From assembly GCA_020348925.1 (NCBI GenBank), contig CP070758.1, forward strand, positions 4,191,586 through 4,255,585: a DNA stretch of 64,000 nucleotides, written 5' to 3'. A program made the translations under genes and the position numbers. The notes beneath the pieces are model-generated. The model made no database searches, had not been told where the DNA came from, and saw only the letters and a program-made list of their open reading frames with translations. Below, in pieces: positions 18,833 through 27,937 of this stretch. Source of the DNA: Gemmatimonadota bacterium (GTDB taxonomy: Bacteria; JBHIER01; G020348925). Each line of letters starts with the position of its first letter. The stretch's first letter is position 1.

Positions 18833-19333
18833 TTAAGATTCCTTCTTCTCAGGCAAATTGCTGGGAGGATCCAGCAGGTACTTTTTATCATAGATGAGGG
18901 ACTGTCGCGTGAAATCGCTCAATTCATACTCCCCCGTCATTTCCAGGGCTTCGACAGGACATGCTTCCACACATAAGCCGCAGAAGATGCATCGGAGAAT
19001 GTCGATCTCATACCGCTCCGGCATTTTCTCAATCTCCGGGTCCGGATGCTCCGTGGCCTCGATGGTGATGCACTGGGCCGGACAGACCGTGGCGCAGAGA
19101 TGGCAGGCCACGCACTTGACCGTGCCATCATCGCGTTTCTTCAGCCGGTGCCGCCCGCGAAAGCGGGGTGAGAATTCACGCCGCTCATCCGGATACTCGA
19201 TGGTCGGCATCTGTTTCCGATGCGTCAGGTTCCTGAGGAGATGCCGCAGGGTGATGGTCAATCCCCGAAAAATCTCAAAGAGATAAATCCGGCCCAGAAA
19301 GGAAAACTGAATCTTGTGCTTTTCTTGACTCAA
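18833..19333 (-). CDS. nuoI: NADH-quinone oxidoreductase subunit I (2 x 4Fe-4S)
   Basis: 166 residues from a TTG at 19333 whose bases overlap the menA stop (TTGA). This start is chosen because SQEKHKIQFSFLGRIYLFEIFRGL matches the membrane-contacting N-terminus of NuoI; the open frame upstream to 19603 only mirrors menA. Two ferredoxin motifs, CVACHLCATVCP and CIFCGLCVEACP, bind clusters N6a and N6b, which pass electrons from the peripheral arm towards quinone. The usual neighbour order H-I is interrupted here by menA. Confidence 0.93.
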   Translation of the reverse strand: MSQEKHKIQFSFLGRIYLFEIFRGLTITLRHLLRNLTHRKQMPTIEYPDERREFSPRFRGRHRLKKRDDGTVKCVACHLCATVCPAQCITIEATEHPDPEIEKMPERYEIDILRCIFCGLCVEACPVEALEMTGEYELSDFTRQSLIYDKKYLLDPPSNLPEKKES

Positions 19334-20271
19334 CTTAAAAACCTCTCCAGCACATAGCCCACGCACAGCAGTACGCCCACGGAGGAGTGAATCATAATCG
19401 TGGCCGCGTTCGACGGAGCGAGCTTCAAACTGTCGTCGTAAAATTTCCGCGCGTTCAGATACGAGCGCACGGTCAACGGTGTTGTGATAAGGACAATCAA
19501 TGCGTATGGAGTGATGATGTTCAAAGCCACCGCAATAATGACTGAAACGTAGGCCAGCCCCATAATAACCACATAACCCAGAACCGCCTTCTCTTTGCCC
19601 CACCTGACCACGAGATGATTCTTTCCCACGGCCTTATCCGCCGTATAATCCTGAAACTCATTGATGTAGAGCACGGCGGCAATGAGAAACGTGACAGGCA
19701 GCCCTGCTGCGACCGGCTCCCAGCTCAAGAATCCGGTCTGCACGTAGAAGGTTCCCAGAACCATGAGCACGCCGAAATTGATCCCTACCACCGCTTCGCC
19801 TATTCCGAGATTGGCCAGCCGGAAGGGTGGGGCCGTGTAAAAGAACCCTGAAAAGACACCGATGAGACCGAGCAGCAGAATCATGGGGCCGCGCATCCAG
19901 GCCAGGTAGAGACCGATAAGACATCCGATTGTAAAAAAGACAATGGATTCGGTGAGCACCTCCCTGGGCGTCATGATCCCCTTCTGGATCATGCGGCTGC
20001 CGCCGGTGAAGGGGCGAACGAACTCGGTATTGATGTCATCGTCGGAGCTTTTGTGATCGAAATAATCGTTGGCCACATTCGTCCCGATGTGGAGACAGAC
20101 GCCGGCCACAAAGGTCAGGAGGAAAAGACCCCAGTGAAAAGTGCCGGTCACCACCCAGGCGATGACGGCTCCCAACAGGATCGGGACAATGCTGGCCGTC
20201 AGAAAAGGCGCCCGCGCTTCAGTGATCCATATGTTCATTCGTTTCAACATTCCAGATATCTTATCATCCAA
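19330..20271 (-). CDS. menA: 1,4-dihydroxy-2-naphthoate polyprenyltransferase (UbiA family), inside the nuo operon
   Basis: 313 residues with about eight to nine membrane helices. The two Asp-rich motifs of UbiA prenyltransferases are visible: NVANDYFDHKSSDDD (about residues 66-80) and NEFQDYTADKAVGK (about 203-216). MenA attaches the prenyl tail to dihydroxynaphthoate in menaquinone synthesis; assignment to MenA rather than UbiA rests on overall resemblance and on the anaerobic setting. Its ATG lies inside the end of nuoH (8-base overlap) and its stop overlaps the nuoI start, so it is fully embedded in the operon. That ties quinone supply to complex I. Confidence 0.82.
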   Translation of the reverse strand: MDDKISGMLKRMNIWITEARAPFLTASIVPILLGAVIAWVVTGTFHWGLFLLTFVAGVCLHIGTNVANDYFDHKSSDDDINTEFVRPFTGGSRMIQKGIMTPREVLTESIVFFTIGCLIGLYLAWMRGPMILLLGLIGVFSGFFYTAPPFRLANLGIGEAVVGINFGVLMVLGTFYVQTGFLSWEPVAAGLPVTFLIAAVLYINEFQDYTADKAVGKNHLVVRWGKEKAVLGYVVIMGLAYVSVIIAVALNIITPYALIVLITTPLTVRSYLNARKFYDDSLKLAPSNAATIMIHSSVGVLLCVGYVLERFLS

Positions 20272-21331
20272 TCAGAAGAAGAATGATTCCCGTAACAAAG
20301 ATGTTCAAGAGTGCCAAAGGCAGCATTACCTTCCAGCCAAGCCCCATGAGCTGGTCGTACCGGAACCGCGGTACGGTCCACCGCACCCAGACGAAAAACC
20401 ACAAAAAGAAGAACAGCTTCGCCGCAAAGGCCGCGATCTGGAGCAGCGCCGTGACGATCGGTCCCACGGCTGCCACCAGGGTCGCCGTCGGCAGCCACGG
20501 GATCTGCCATCCCCCGAAGAAGAGGGTGACGATGACGCCGGAGGCCACCACCATGGCCATGTACTCGGCCATGAAGAACATGGCAAATTTGATACTGCTG
20601 TATTCGAGATGATAGCCGGCCACGATCTCGGAATCGGCTTCCGGCAGATCAAAGGGCGTGCGGTTCGTCTCGGCAAAAGCTGCGACGAGAAACAGGATGA
20701 ACCCCAGGGGCTGCAGAACCACACCCCAGGCCGGCAAAAATCCGAAGAGGAGGTTCCCCTGCGCCCTGGCGATTTCGTTCAAACGCAATGTCTCGAAAAC
20801 CATCAGAATGCCGATGACGGACAGGCCCATGGCGATCTCATAGGAGATCATCTGGGCCGAGCACCTGAGACCACCCATGAGGGAATATTTGTTGTTGGAC
20901 GACCAACCGGCCAGCAGGACACCATAGACGCTGAAGGAGGCCAGGGCAAAAATGTAGAGCAGCCCGAAATTCACATCGGCCACCTGGAGCGGGATCGTCA
21001 TGCCGCCGATTTCCAGCACATCCCCGTAAGGTATCACAGCAAAGGTGGTGAAAGCCACGAAGACGACGAGAAAAGGGGCCAGAAGAAAGAGGGTCCGGTT
21101 CACGTTCGCCGGGATGATGTCCTCCTTCAGGAAGAGCTTGACCACGTCGGCCACCGGCTGGATGAGGCCGGCGTTGCGCCTGCCGAAGATGGGAATGCGA
21201 TTGGGCCCCGGCCGGTCCTGAATGAAACCGCTGCCCCGCCGCTCCAGCCAAACTTCTATGGGAACGCAACAGACCACGGCAATGGGTGCGACCAGCGCCT
21301 TGACTATCATGATGATGTATTCGAGTACCAT
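20264..21331 (-). CDS. nuoH: NADH-quinone oxidoreductase subunit H
   Basis: 355 residues with eight or more helices. The quinone-chamber signature ERRGSGFIQDRPGPNRI near the N-terminus and ETNRTPFDLPEADSEIVAGY in the middle are diagnostic for NuoH. This subunit forms the quinone tunnel with NuoB and NuoD. The start codon lies one base from the nuoD stop. Confidence 0.96.
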   Translation of the reverse strand: MVLEYIIMIVKALVAPIAVVCCVPIEVWLERRGSGFIQDRPGPNRIPIFGRRNAGLIQPVADVVKLFLKEDIIPANVNRTLFLLAPFLVVFVAFTTFAVIPYGDVLEIGGMTIPLQVADVNFGLLYIFALASFSVYGVLLAGWSSNNKYSLMGGLRCSAQMISYEIAMGLSVIGILMVFETLRLNEIARAQGNLLFGFLPAWGVVLQPLGFILFLVAAFAETNRTPFDLPEADSEIVAGYHLEYSSIKFAMFFMAEYMAMVVASGVIVTLFFGGWQIPWLPTATLVAAVGPIVTALLQIAAFAAKLFFFLWFFVWVRWTVPRFRYDQLMGLGWKVMLPLALLNIFVTGIILLLIG

Positions 21332-21332
21332 G

Positions 21333-22559
21333 TTACCTGTCCAATTCTCCAGCGACGATATTCATACTGCTCAATATGGCCACTGCGTCGGCGATGAGGT
21401 GTCCCTTGATCAGTTCTCCGTATGCCTGGTAAACGGCGTAACACGGCGGCCGGACCTTGATCCGGTAGGGCTGCCCGCTGCCGTCGCTGACGATATAGAA
21501 GCCCAGTTCCCCGTTGGCTGCTTCGGTGTACGAGTAAACCTCACCGGCAGGAGGCCGGATGCCGTCGATAATGATCTTGAAATGGTGAATGAGCCCCTCG
21601 ATCTCATTGTAGACGTTCTCCTTAGGCGGCAGCGTCAGCTTCGGATCGTCAATCATGATCGGCCCGTCGGGTAGATTTTCCAGGACCTGCTCCACAATTC
21701 GGATGCTCTGATACATCTCCTTCATCCGGACCATGTACCGGTCAAAGGTATCGCCGTTGTCTCCCAGGGGTATGTCGAATTCGAACCGGTCATAGTCATA
21801 GTAGGGATAGGCCTTCCGGACGTCGTAGGGCACGCCGGCCGCTCTCAGGCACGGGCCGGTGAAGCCGTAGCTGATGGCATCTTCAGGGGATATGGCTCCG
21901 ATCCAGCGGGTCCGGTCGATGAAGATCCTGTTCTTATTGAGGAGGCCCTGCACGTCTTCGAGTAACGGCTTGGAAGTTTTGATCATCTCCCTGGCGCGGT
22001 CGATCCAACCATCCGGAATATCCTCGGCCACCCCGCCGATCCTGGTGTAGCTCGTCATCATTCGCGCCCCGCACAGGGGCTCGATGAGATCGTACATCTT
22101 CTCCCTGACCTGAAAGAGATACCAGTACACCGTCAGGGCACCCAGGTCCACCAACTGGGGTCCGAGGCACAGACAGTGATCGCTGATCCGCGACAGCTCG
22201 CACAACAGCACCCGGATGTACTGCGCCCGCTTGGGGATCTCGATGCCCAGCAGCTTCTCGACGGCCATGGCGTAGCCGACGTTGTTCATGCCAGGGGAGG
22301 CGTAGTTGAGCCGGTCGGAAAAGGGAATCACCTGATGATAGGTCCGGTGCTCGGACATCTTTTCGAAGCAGCGGTGAAGGTATCCGATCTCAGGTATGGC
22401 CTCGACGATGGTTTCACCGTCCAGGCCCAACATGACCCTGAGCGCCCCGTGCATCGTCGGATGCGACGGGCCGAAGTTCACCGGTGTGAGGTCCGATGAT
22501 ATCCTGGGGTACGCGGATTTCTCCACGTCCTGCGATCTCTTTTCTGTCGTAACCTCCAT
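21333..22559 (-). CDS. nuoD: NADH-quinone oxidoreductase subunit D
   Basis: 408 residues. The family motifs NFGPSHPTMHGALRV (first quinone-site loop with the conserved histidine) and ERGELGFY-like NGELGFYIVSDGSGQPYRIK are present, as is the C-terminal SMNIVAGELDR. NuoD is the quinone-binding 49-kDa subunit, derived from hydrogenase large subunits but lacking the nickel cysteines, as expected. nuoC and nuoD are separate genes here, unlike the fused E. coli form. Confidence 0.96.
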   Translation of the reverse strand: MEVTTEKRSQDVEKSAYPRISSDLTPVNFGPSHPTMHGALRVMLGLDGETIVEAIPEIGYLHRCFEKMSEHRTYHQVIPFSDRLNYASPGMNNVGYAMAVEKLLGIEIPKRAQYIRVLLCELSRISDHCLCLGPQLVDLGALTVYWYLFQVREKMYDLIEPLCGARMMTSYTRIGGVAEDIPDGWIDRAREMIKTSKPLLEDVQGLLNKNRIFIDRTRWIGAISPEDAISYGFTGPCLRAAGVPYDVRKAYPYYDYDRFEFDIPLGDNGDTFDRYMVRMKEMYQSIRIVEQVLENLPDGPIMIDDPKLTLPPKENVYNEIEGLIHHFKIIIDGIRPPAGEVYSYTEAANGELGFYIVSDGSGQPYRIKVRPPCYAVYQAYGELIKGHLIADAVAILSSMNIVAGELDR

Positions 22560-22561
22560 CT

Positions 22562-23050
22562 CTACTCCTCGGCAAAAGGGGTCGGCCGGCTCAGCTCCTG
22601 CCGCCCGTCCAGGGGATAATCCTTGCGCAGGGCGTGGCCGACGAATTCATCGTGGGTCAGAATCCTCCTCAGATCAGGATGGCCGCTGAAGGTGATGCCG
22701 AACAGGTCGTACACCTCCCGCTCAAACCAGTTGGCCGCTTTCCACAGGTGGGTCACCGTGGGCACCGTCGGATCACCCTCGGACACCTGGGCTTTGATCC
22801 TCACCCGCTCTTTCGTCTCCAGGGACATGAGGTGGTAGACCACCTCGAAACGCGGTTCTCGTCCCAGGTAGTCAACACCGCAGATATCGAGCATCATGGC
22901 GAACGCCCCGCCCTCTGGACTCAGCAGAAAGGCACCCACATCGGCGATCCGCTCCCTTCTGACCGTTATGGCCAGATCTCCCCTGAAGTCACTCACAGCC
23001 ATCACATCCTCAGCGAATTTTTCCCGCAGGCTCTGTTCGATGTCACTCAT
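22562..23050 (-). CDS. nuoC: NADH-quinone oxidoreductase subunit C
   Basis: 162 residues, the 30-kDa subunit. The diagnostic stretch EREVYDLFGITFSGHPDLRR is followed by LTHDEFVGHALRKDYPL. It stabilises the interface with NuoD. Two bases separate its stop from the nuoD start. Confidence 0.95.
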   Translation of the reverse strand: MSDIEQSLREKFAEDVMAVSDFRGDLAITVRRERIADVGAFLLSPEGGAFAMMLDICGVDYLGREPRFEVVYHLMSLETKERVRIKAQVSEGDPTVPTVTHLWKAANWFEREVYDLFGITFSGHPDLRRILTHDEFVGHALRKDYPLDGRQELSRPTPFAEE

Positions 23051-23056
23051 GCGCTC

Positions 23057-23536
23057 TTATTTCCAATCCTTGACCGATTCCTTCTCGATCTTCTCCCACA
23101 GCTTCAATACGCCGTGAATGATGCCCTCCGGCGTGGGCGGGCAGCCCGGCACATAGACGTCCACAGGTATGTACTGGTCGATGCCCTGAACCACGGAATA
23201 GTTGTTGTACAATCCCCCCGAGCAGGCACAGGCACCGACGGCGATCACCCACTTCGGCTCGCACATCTGATTGTAGATCCGCTTCAGGATCGGCACCATT
23301 TTTGTGTTGATGGTCCCCATGACGAGCATCAGATCCGACTGGCGCGGTGAAAACCTGACCACCTCGGCCCCGAACCGGGCCAGATCGTAGTGGGATGAGA
23401 CCACGGACATATACTCAATGGCGCAGCAGGCCGTCCCGAAGGGCATGGGCCACAGGGAATATTTTCTTGCCCAGTTGACCACTTTGTCAAGCTGTGTCGT
23501 GATGGCCGGACTTCCGATAGCCGTTTCTATTCCCAC
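23057..23536 (-). CDS. nuoB: NADH-quinone oxidoreductase subunit B (N2 cluster)
   Basis: 159 residues. The tandem cysteines in [11 protein letters not shown] plus those in GACACSGG and GCPPTPEGI ligate cluster N2, the last iron-sulfur centre before quinone. The 5' end overlaps nuoA by ten bases. Confidence 0.96.
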   Translation of the reverse strand: MGIETAIGSPAITTQLDKVVNWARKYSLWPMPFGTACCAIEYMSVVSSHYDLARFGAEVVRFSPRQSDLMLVMGTINTKMVPILKRIYNQMCEPKWVIAVGACACSGGLYNNYSVVQGIDQYIPVDVYVPGCPPTPEGIIHGVLKLWEKIEKESVKDWK

Positions 23537-23883
23537 TCCAATGCTCCTCGCTTCCAGACGTAAAAGAGACCGATGATTAAGATCACAAGAAAAATCCCCA
23601 TCTCGATCAGGCCGAACAGTCCCAGCTTCCTGAACAGAACAGCCCAGGGGTACAGGAAGATGACCTCAATATCGAAGACCAGAAAAATGATGGCGATAAT
23701 GAAAAACTTGATGGAGAACCGCAGTCTGGCGTCCCCGATGGGGTCGATGCCGCACTCGTAGGTCATCAGCTTCTCCGGCGTCTCACGCCTCGGCCCCATG
23801 ATGTGGGAGAAGACGATGAAGAACAGGGCCAAGCCGGCGGAGAAAATAAAAATGATCAGTAATGGTATGTATTGATTAATCAT
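23527..23883 (-). CDS. nuoA: NADH-quinone oxidoreductase subunit A
   Basis: 118 residues with three membrane helices. The loop motif [20 protein letters not shown] is diagnostic for NuoA; its cysteine contacts the quinone cavity. The C-terminus ([11 protein letters not shown]) is typical. It follows nuoG by 13 bases, so this operon has the order E-F-G then A-B-C-D rather than A-to-N. Confidence 0.96.
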   Translation of the reverse strand: MINQYIPLLIIFIFSAGLALFFIVFSHIMGPRRETPEKLMTYECGIDPIGDARLRFSIKFFIIAIIFLVFDIEVIFLYPWAVLFRKLGLFGLIEMGIFLVILIIGLFYVWKRGALEWE

Positions 23884-23896
23884 CTATCCTTATATC

Positions 23897-25471
23897 CTAT
23901 ATCTTCACTCCCTGATTGCCGATTTTATCGTAGCTCAACCCTTTATAGCGCTGCACCTTCCGGGCAATCTCATCAAAGACATCGCTGGCCGATGAATAGC
24001 CGTAATCGTGCCCCATCTTCCGGACCAGGGCCGAAATCGTCATACACCCAGGCAAAACATCCTCATGCCGAAAGGCAGGTCGAATGCGCTGAACCCGGCC
24101 CTCAAAGTTGGTGAAGGTGCCGTCCATTTCCGCAAAGGAAGCCTTGGGAAGAACGAAATGGGCCAACGCCGCTGTCCCATTCATATTCGTGTCCTGAACA
24201 ACGAGTAGTTCAAGAGCGCTCAGGGCTTCCTTGACAAGATTCTTCTCGGGGAACCGATCAATCACATCCTGGCCCATCACAAATAAAGCTTTCAGCTTAC
24301 CCTGACGCGCTGCACTCATCATGCGCTCAACATCCAGTCCCTCGCCCCTGCACCCCATCTCCTCTGCCCCCCTGCTGTTCGGACTCTTGTCAGCCTGGAT
24401 CAGGAACGCGTCACTGGAGCCCTCGCCCCTTCCGGCGGGGATGAAATCGATGTTCTTCGAACCCAGCACCTCCCTGAAGAATTTTGCAAAGAGATAATTC
24501 TCCTCGTTCGTGCAGGATGAGGAGGCTATGCCTCCCACGGAGTCCGGTCCGTGTTCGTCCGTAATCTTCCTCAGGATTTCTCCAATTGACGACAGGCCAT
24601 CATCCAGATCGACCTGCTTGTTTTGACCATCGACCTTGTGCAGCGGATCCAGGATTCGATTCGAATCGTTCACAAAGGCGTAGGACATCCTGCCTTCATC
24701 GCACAGCCAGCGGCCGTTCACATCATCATTCTGCCTGGCCCGAAACCGATAGACGGTCTGGTCTTTGAAATCGATGAGCACATTGCATCCCCGGCTGCAG
24801 CCCGGGCAGACCGACTCGGCGCTGTTCAAGCGCCATACCCGGGCTTTAAATCGAAAATCGCGGCTGGTGAGAGCACCAACGGGGCACAATTCCACAAGGC
24901 TCCCCTGGTAGTTGTTCTCAAGAGTTTTATCAATGTAGGTCCCAACCGTGGTCCGGGCCCCCCGCTCAAACACACCGTACTCTTCGATGCCGATGACGTC
25001 GCGACAGAATCGAACGCAACGAGTACAATGGACACATCGGTTCATATCCCGGACGATTTTCGAGCCGATGTCCTGCCTGGGATAACGACGCTTCTCCTCG
25101 ACATAACGGCTCTCGGCCGCCCCGTAATCGAATACGTAATCCTGGAGATCGCACTCACCGGCCTGATCGCAGACCGGACAATCCAGAGGATGGTTGATCA
25201 GTAAAAATTCCAGTACGGCGCGGCGCGCCTTCTGCACCCTGGGATTCTTTGTGGATACAATCATACCATCGCGCACCTCGGTACTGCAGGCTGTCTGCAG
25301 TTTCGGTGTATTTTCCACCTCCACGAGACAGACGCGACATGTGGCGATGATCTTCAATGACGCGTGGTAGCAAAAATGTGGGATATGAATACCCGCGGTC
25401 TTGGCCGCCTCCAGAATCGTCGTCCCGTCCGGGACATGCACATCAATATCGTCTATTTTCAGATTCGGCAC
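23897..25471 (-). CDS. nuoG: NADH-quinone oxidoreductase subunit G, short form
   Basis: 524 residues starting at a GTG (25471). Present are the 2Fe-2S ferredoxin domain (CRVCLVEVEN), the His-Cys 4Fe-4S motif (CVHCTRCVRFCRD) and the second 4Fe-4S region (ELCPVGAL), then a molybdopterin-type Fe4S4 domain (CPGCSRGCNV). The remaining oxidoreductase-like region is only about 270 residues, so the protein is much shorter than the 680-900 residues common for NuoG. The end (LSYDKIGNQGVKI) shows no sign of frameshift. Short NuoG forms exist in other bacteria; electron transfer needs only the N-terminal half. Confidence 0.92.
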   Translation of the reverse strand: MPNLKIDDIDVHVPDGTTILEAAKTAGIHIPHFCYHASLKIIATCRVCLVEVENTPKLQTACSTEVRDGMIVSTKNPRVQKARRAVLEFLLINHPLDCPVCDQAGECDLQDYVFDYGAAESRYVEEKRRYPRQDIGSKIVRDMNRCVHCTRCVRFCRDVIGIEEYGVFERGARTTVGTYIDKTLENNYQGSLVELCPVGALTSRDFRFKARVWRLNSAESVCPGCSRGCNVLIDFKDQTVYRFRARQNDDVNGRWLCDEGRMSYAFVNDSNRILDPLHKVDGQNKQVDLDDGLSSIGEILRKITDEHGPDSVGGIASSSCTNEENYLFAKFFREVLGSKNIDFIPAGRGEGSSDAFLIQADKSPNSRGAEEMGCRGEGLDVERMMSAARQGKLKALFVMGQDVIDRFPEKNLVKEALSALELLVVQDTNMNGTAALAHFVLPKASFAEMDGTFTNFEGRVQRIRPAFRHEDVLPGCMTISALVRKMGHDYGYSSASDVFDEIARKVQRYKGLSYDKIGNQGVKI

Positions 25472-25474
25472 CTT

Positions 25475-26755
25475 TTAATTTCCCACAATGGAGCGCTTAT
25501 GCTCGATAAAATATTCGTATTCGTTCCGGAACTTCCGGACCGTGCTCAACACCGGTCCGGTGGCGGCATCGCCCATGGGACAGAGAGTATTTCCGAAGAT
25601 GTTGTCGCAGATATCGGCCAGGAGGTCGATATCCTCCGGTCGTCCTTCCCCCCTCACGATTCGCGCCAGGATCTTCTCCATCCAAGCCGTCCCCTCACGG
25701 CAGGGCGTGCACTGGCCGCAGGACTCATGCTCGTAAAATTTCGACAGCCGCCACGTCGAGCGGACAATGCAAGTGGTCTCATCCATGACAATGACGGCCC
25801 CTGAACCCAGGGCGGTGCCCAAAGCCTCCAGTGACTCATAATCAAGGGTGACCTTCTCCGCCTCCTCGGCCGTCAGAATGGGCGTCGAGGACCCTCCCGG
25901 AATGACGGCTTTAAGCCTGTGACCCTCCCCCAGCCCACCCGCAACATTGTAGATGAGTTCTTTCAAGGGGACACCCAGAGGCAGCTCGTACACACCCGGC
26001 TTCTGAACGTGTCCGGAGATGCAGAAGAGCTTCGTCCCCGTACTCTTCTCCGTACCAATGCCGGCATACCAATCGCCACCCTTGGTAACGATGTGCGGCA
26101 CGTTCGAAAGGGTCTCAACATTGTTGATGACGGTCGGTCCTCCGTACAATCCGACGACAGCGGGAAATGGCGGTTTGTTGCGCGGGTTCCCGCGCTTGCC
26201 CTCCAGGGATTCCATGAGGGCCGTCTCCTCACCGCAGATATATGCTCCGGCACCACGATGGACGTAGAGATCAACGTCAAATCCCGAGCCGAGAATGTTC
26301 TTTCCCAGAAACCCGTTCTCGTGTGCCTCGGCAATGGCCTGCTCCAAAATGCGGGCTCCCTTGACGAACTCGCCCCGAATGTAAATGTAGGCGGTGTGGA
26401 TGCCGATGGCGTAACAGGAGATGATGATGCCCTCTATGAGCTGGTGAGGATCACGCTCGATGAGGACCCTGTCCTTAAAGGTTCCAGGCTCACCCTCGTC
26501 AGCATTGCAGCACAGATATTTCGGTTTTTCCGACTCTTTGGGCACAAAGCTCCATTTCAATCCGGCCGGAAAGCCGGCACCTCCCCTACCCCTGACACCC
26601 GATTTCTTGACTTCTTCGACGATCTCGCCGGGCTTCATCTCCTTCAGGGCTTTGACCAGAGCCTTGTAACCACCGCTCTCTCTGTAAACACCGATGGACT
26701 CCGAATTGGGGCGGTCTACATTCTGTAATAAAATAATCTCAGAACTGTTCATCAC
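25475..26755 (-). CDS. nuoF: NADH-quinone oxidoreductase subunit F (NADH/FMN site)
   Basis: 426 residues. GRGGAGFPAGLKWSF binds FMN and NADH, and ESCGQCTPCREGTAWM with a later cysteine (NTLCPMGDAA) holds cluster N3. This subunit oxidises NADH and passes electrons to NuoE/NuoG. Its ATG overlaps the nuoE stop by four bases. Confidence 0.96.
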   Translation of the reverse strand: MMNSSEIILLQNVDRPNSESIGVYRESGGYKALVKALKEMKPGEIVEEVKKSGVRGRGGAGFPAGLKWSFVPKESEKPKYLCCNADEGEPGTFKDRVLIERDPHQLIEGIIISCYAIGIHTAYIYIRGEFVKGARILEQAIAEAHENGFLGKNILGSGFDVDLYVHRGAGAYICGEETALMESLEGKRGNPRNKPPFPAVVGLYGGPTVINNVETLSNVPHIVTKGGDWYAGIGTEKSTGTKLFCISGHVQKPGVYELPLGVPLKELIYNVAGGLGEGHRLKAVIPGGSSTPILTAEEAEKVTLDYESLEALGTALGSGAVIVMDETTCIVRSTWRLSKFYEHESCGQCTPCREGTAWMEKILARIVRGEGRPEDIDLLADICDNIFGNTLCPMGDAATGPVLSTVRKFRNEYEYFIEHKRSIVGN

Positions 26756-27237
26756 TCTGAATTTCTTCTCAACTGGTCGAGGAGCGCATCGAGCTTTTCG
26801 ATCGTCAGATCCTCATAATAATCATCATTCACCATCATAACGGGCGCGTTTCCGCAGGCACCAAGACACTCAACTTCAATGAGGGTGAAGAGACCATCGG
26901 CCGTTGTTTCCCCAACCTTGATTCCCAAGGTCTCTCCGAGATAGGTTACCAGTTTCTCCGCCCCCAAGAGGGAACAGGAGACATTGGTACAGACTTGCAG
27001 GAGGTATTTCCCGACCTCCTGCCGCTGATACATTGTATAAAAGCTGACACCCCGGTAGACACGAACGTGGGGCAGGCCGAGAAGTCCGGCAATAGCATCC
27101 ATCCGATCAACGGTGAAAGAACCGAACTCCTTCTGGGCGAGATGAAGGGTAGGCAGTAACGCGGATTCCTTGTCCGGATATCGTGTGAGAATATTTTCGA
27201 AAGCTTTTTTACCTTCAGCGGAAAACTCGAATGCCAT
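26752..27237 (-). CDS. nuoE: NADH-quinone oxidoreductase subunit E (2Fe-2S)
   Basis: 161 residues, thioredoxin-like fold. Cysteines of the 2Fe-2S cluster appear in VCTNVSCSLLGA and ECLGACGNAPVM. It is the first gene of the nuo operon. I see no strong Shine-Dalgarno sequence before the ATG at 27237. Confidence 0.95.
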   Translation of the reverse strand: MAFEFSAEGKKAFENILTRYPDKESALLPTLHLAQKEFGSFTVDRMDAIAGLLGLPHVRVYRGVSFYTMYQRQEVGKYLLQVCTNVSCSLLGAEKLVTYLGETLGIKVGETTADGLFTLIEVECLGACGNAPVMMVNDDYYEDLTIEKLDALLDQLRRNSE

Positions 27238-27937
27238 AATGCGTCAACATTGGAAAAAATATAATCTATCACTCATCACAGTGTAAGGCGCTACAGTATA
27301 GAGCACGATGGGTTAACACGCCACCCTTTTGAGCCCTCAAAAATAGAACAGATAATATAATATATCGACCGCAAAGATGCAAAATATCTTTTCTGAAAAT
27401 CGGAAAAATTTTGATCCACTTCTCGAAGAGAACGCATCAATTTAAAAAGAGATGATCGGGAATCGTATCCATTCGGCACAAAGTTTCCCGAATGTAGTGA
27501 AGGCTGAATGCAATCGGAAAGACGAGGTTTCTTTATCCGGCATTTCTGGGGGACGGATGATCAATGTCAACAGCAGTTTTCAAACAGCTATAAATTATGT
27601 TTGGGTAAAAGCCATCGCAATTGTACTGGAAATGACTGACAACGAGATGACGGTCCTCACGAAATAAGGAAGCCTGTATCATAAGAATAATAGGCACACT
27701 GACACCTTTCTTGAGACCACCGAGAAAAACTCAGGAACTATTTTTCACCGTAAGCTCAAGCGGTAGCGTGGCGGTTCGTGCACAGACATGGAAATCCGGT
27801 ATAACTCTATAGAAAATAATGAATCCATATAGGTATCAACGAACGATTTTCGTGCAATTTTTGTGTCAATTACCTTGTCTTTTTCCGAAAATCGGAACGG
27901 AAAATGACTGTTTCACCAGGACATCGATACGATATGA
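27238..27937. other. 700-base region upstream of the nuo operon, no gene recognised
   Basis: AT-rich spacer between nuoE and the multiheme cytochrome gene. It should hold the nuo promoter. A weak minus-strand candidate has TATATT near 27356-27361 with TTGCAT 17 bases upstream. Small open frames here lack ribosome sites and recognisable products. Confidence 0.5.

Noticed and set aside
19334-19603. N-terminal extension of nuoI
   Set aside because: The extra sequence lies over the 3' end of menA in another frame and is not NuoI-like; the TTG at 19333 gives the normal length.
20141-21397. 418-codon open frame on the plus strand
   Set aside because: Antisense to nuoH and the 5' part of menA; low-complexity charged sequence typical of shadow frames.
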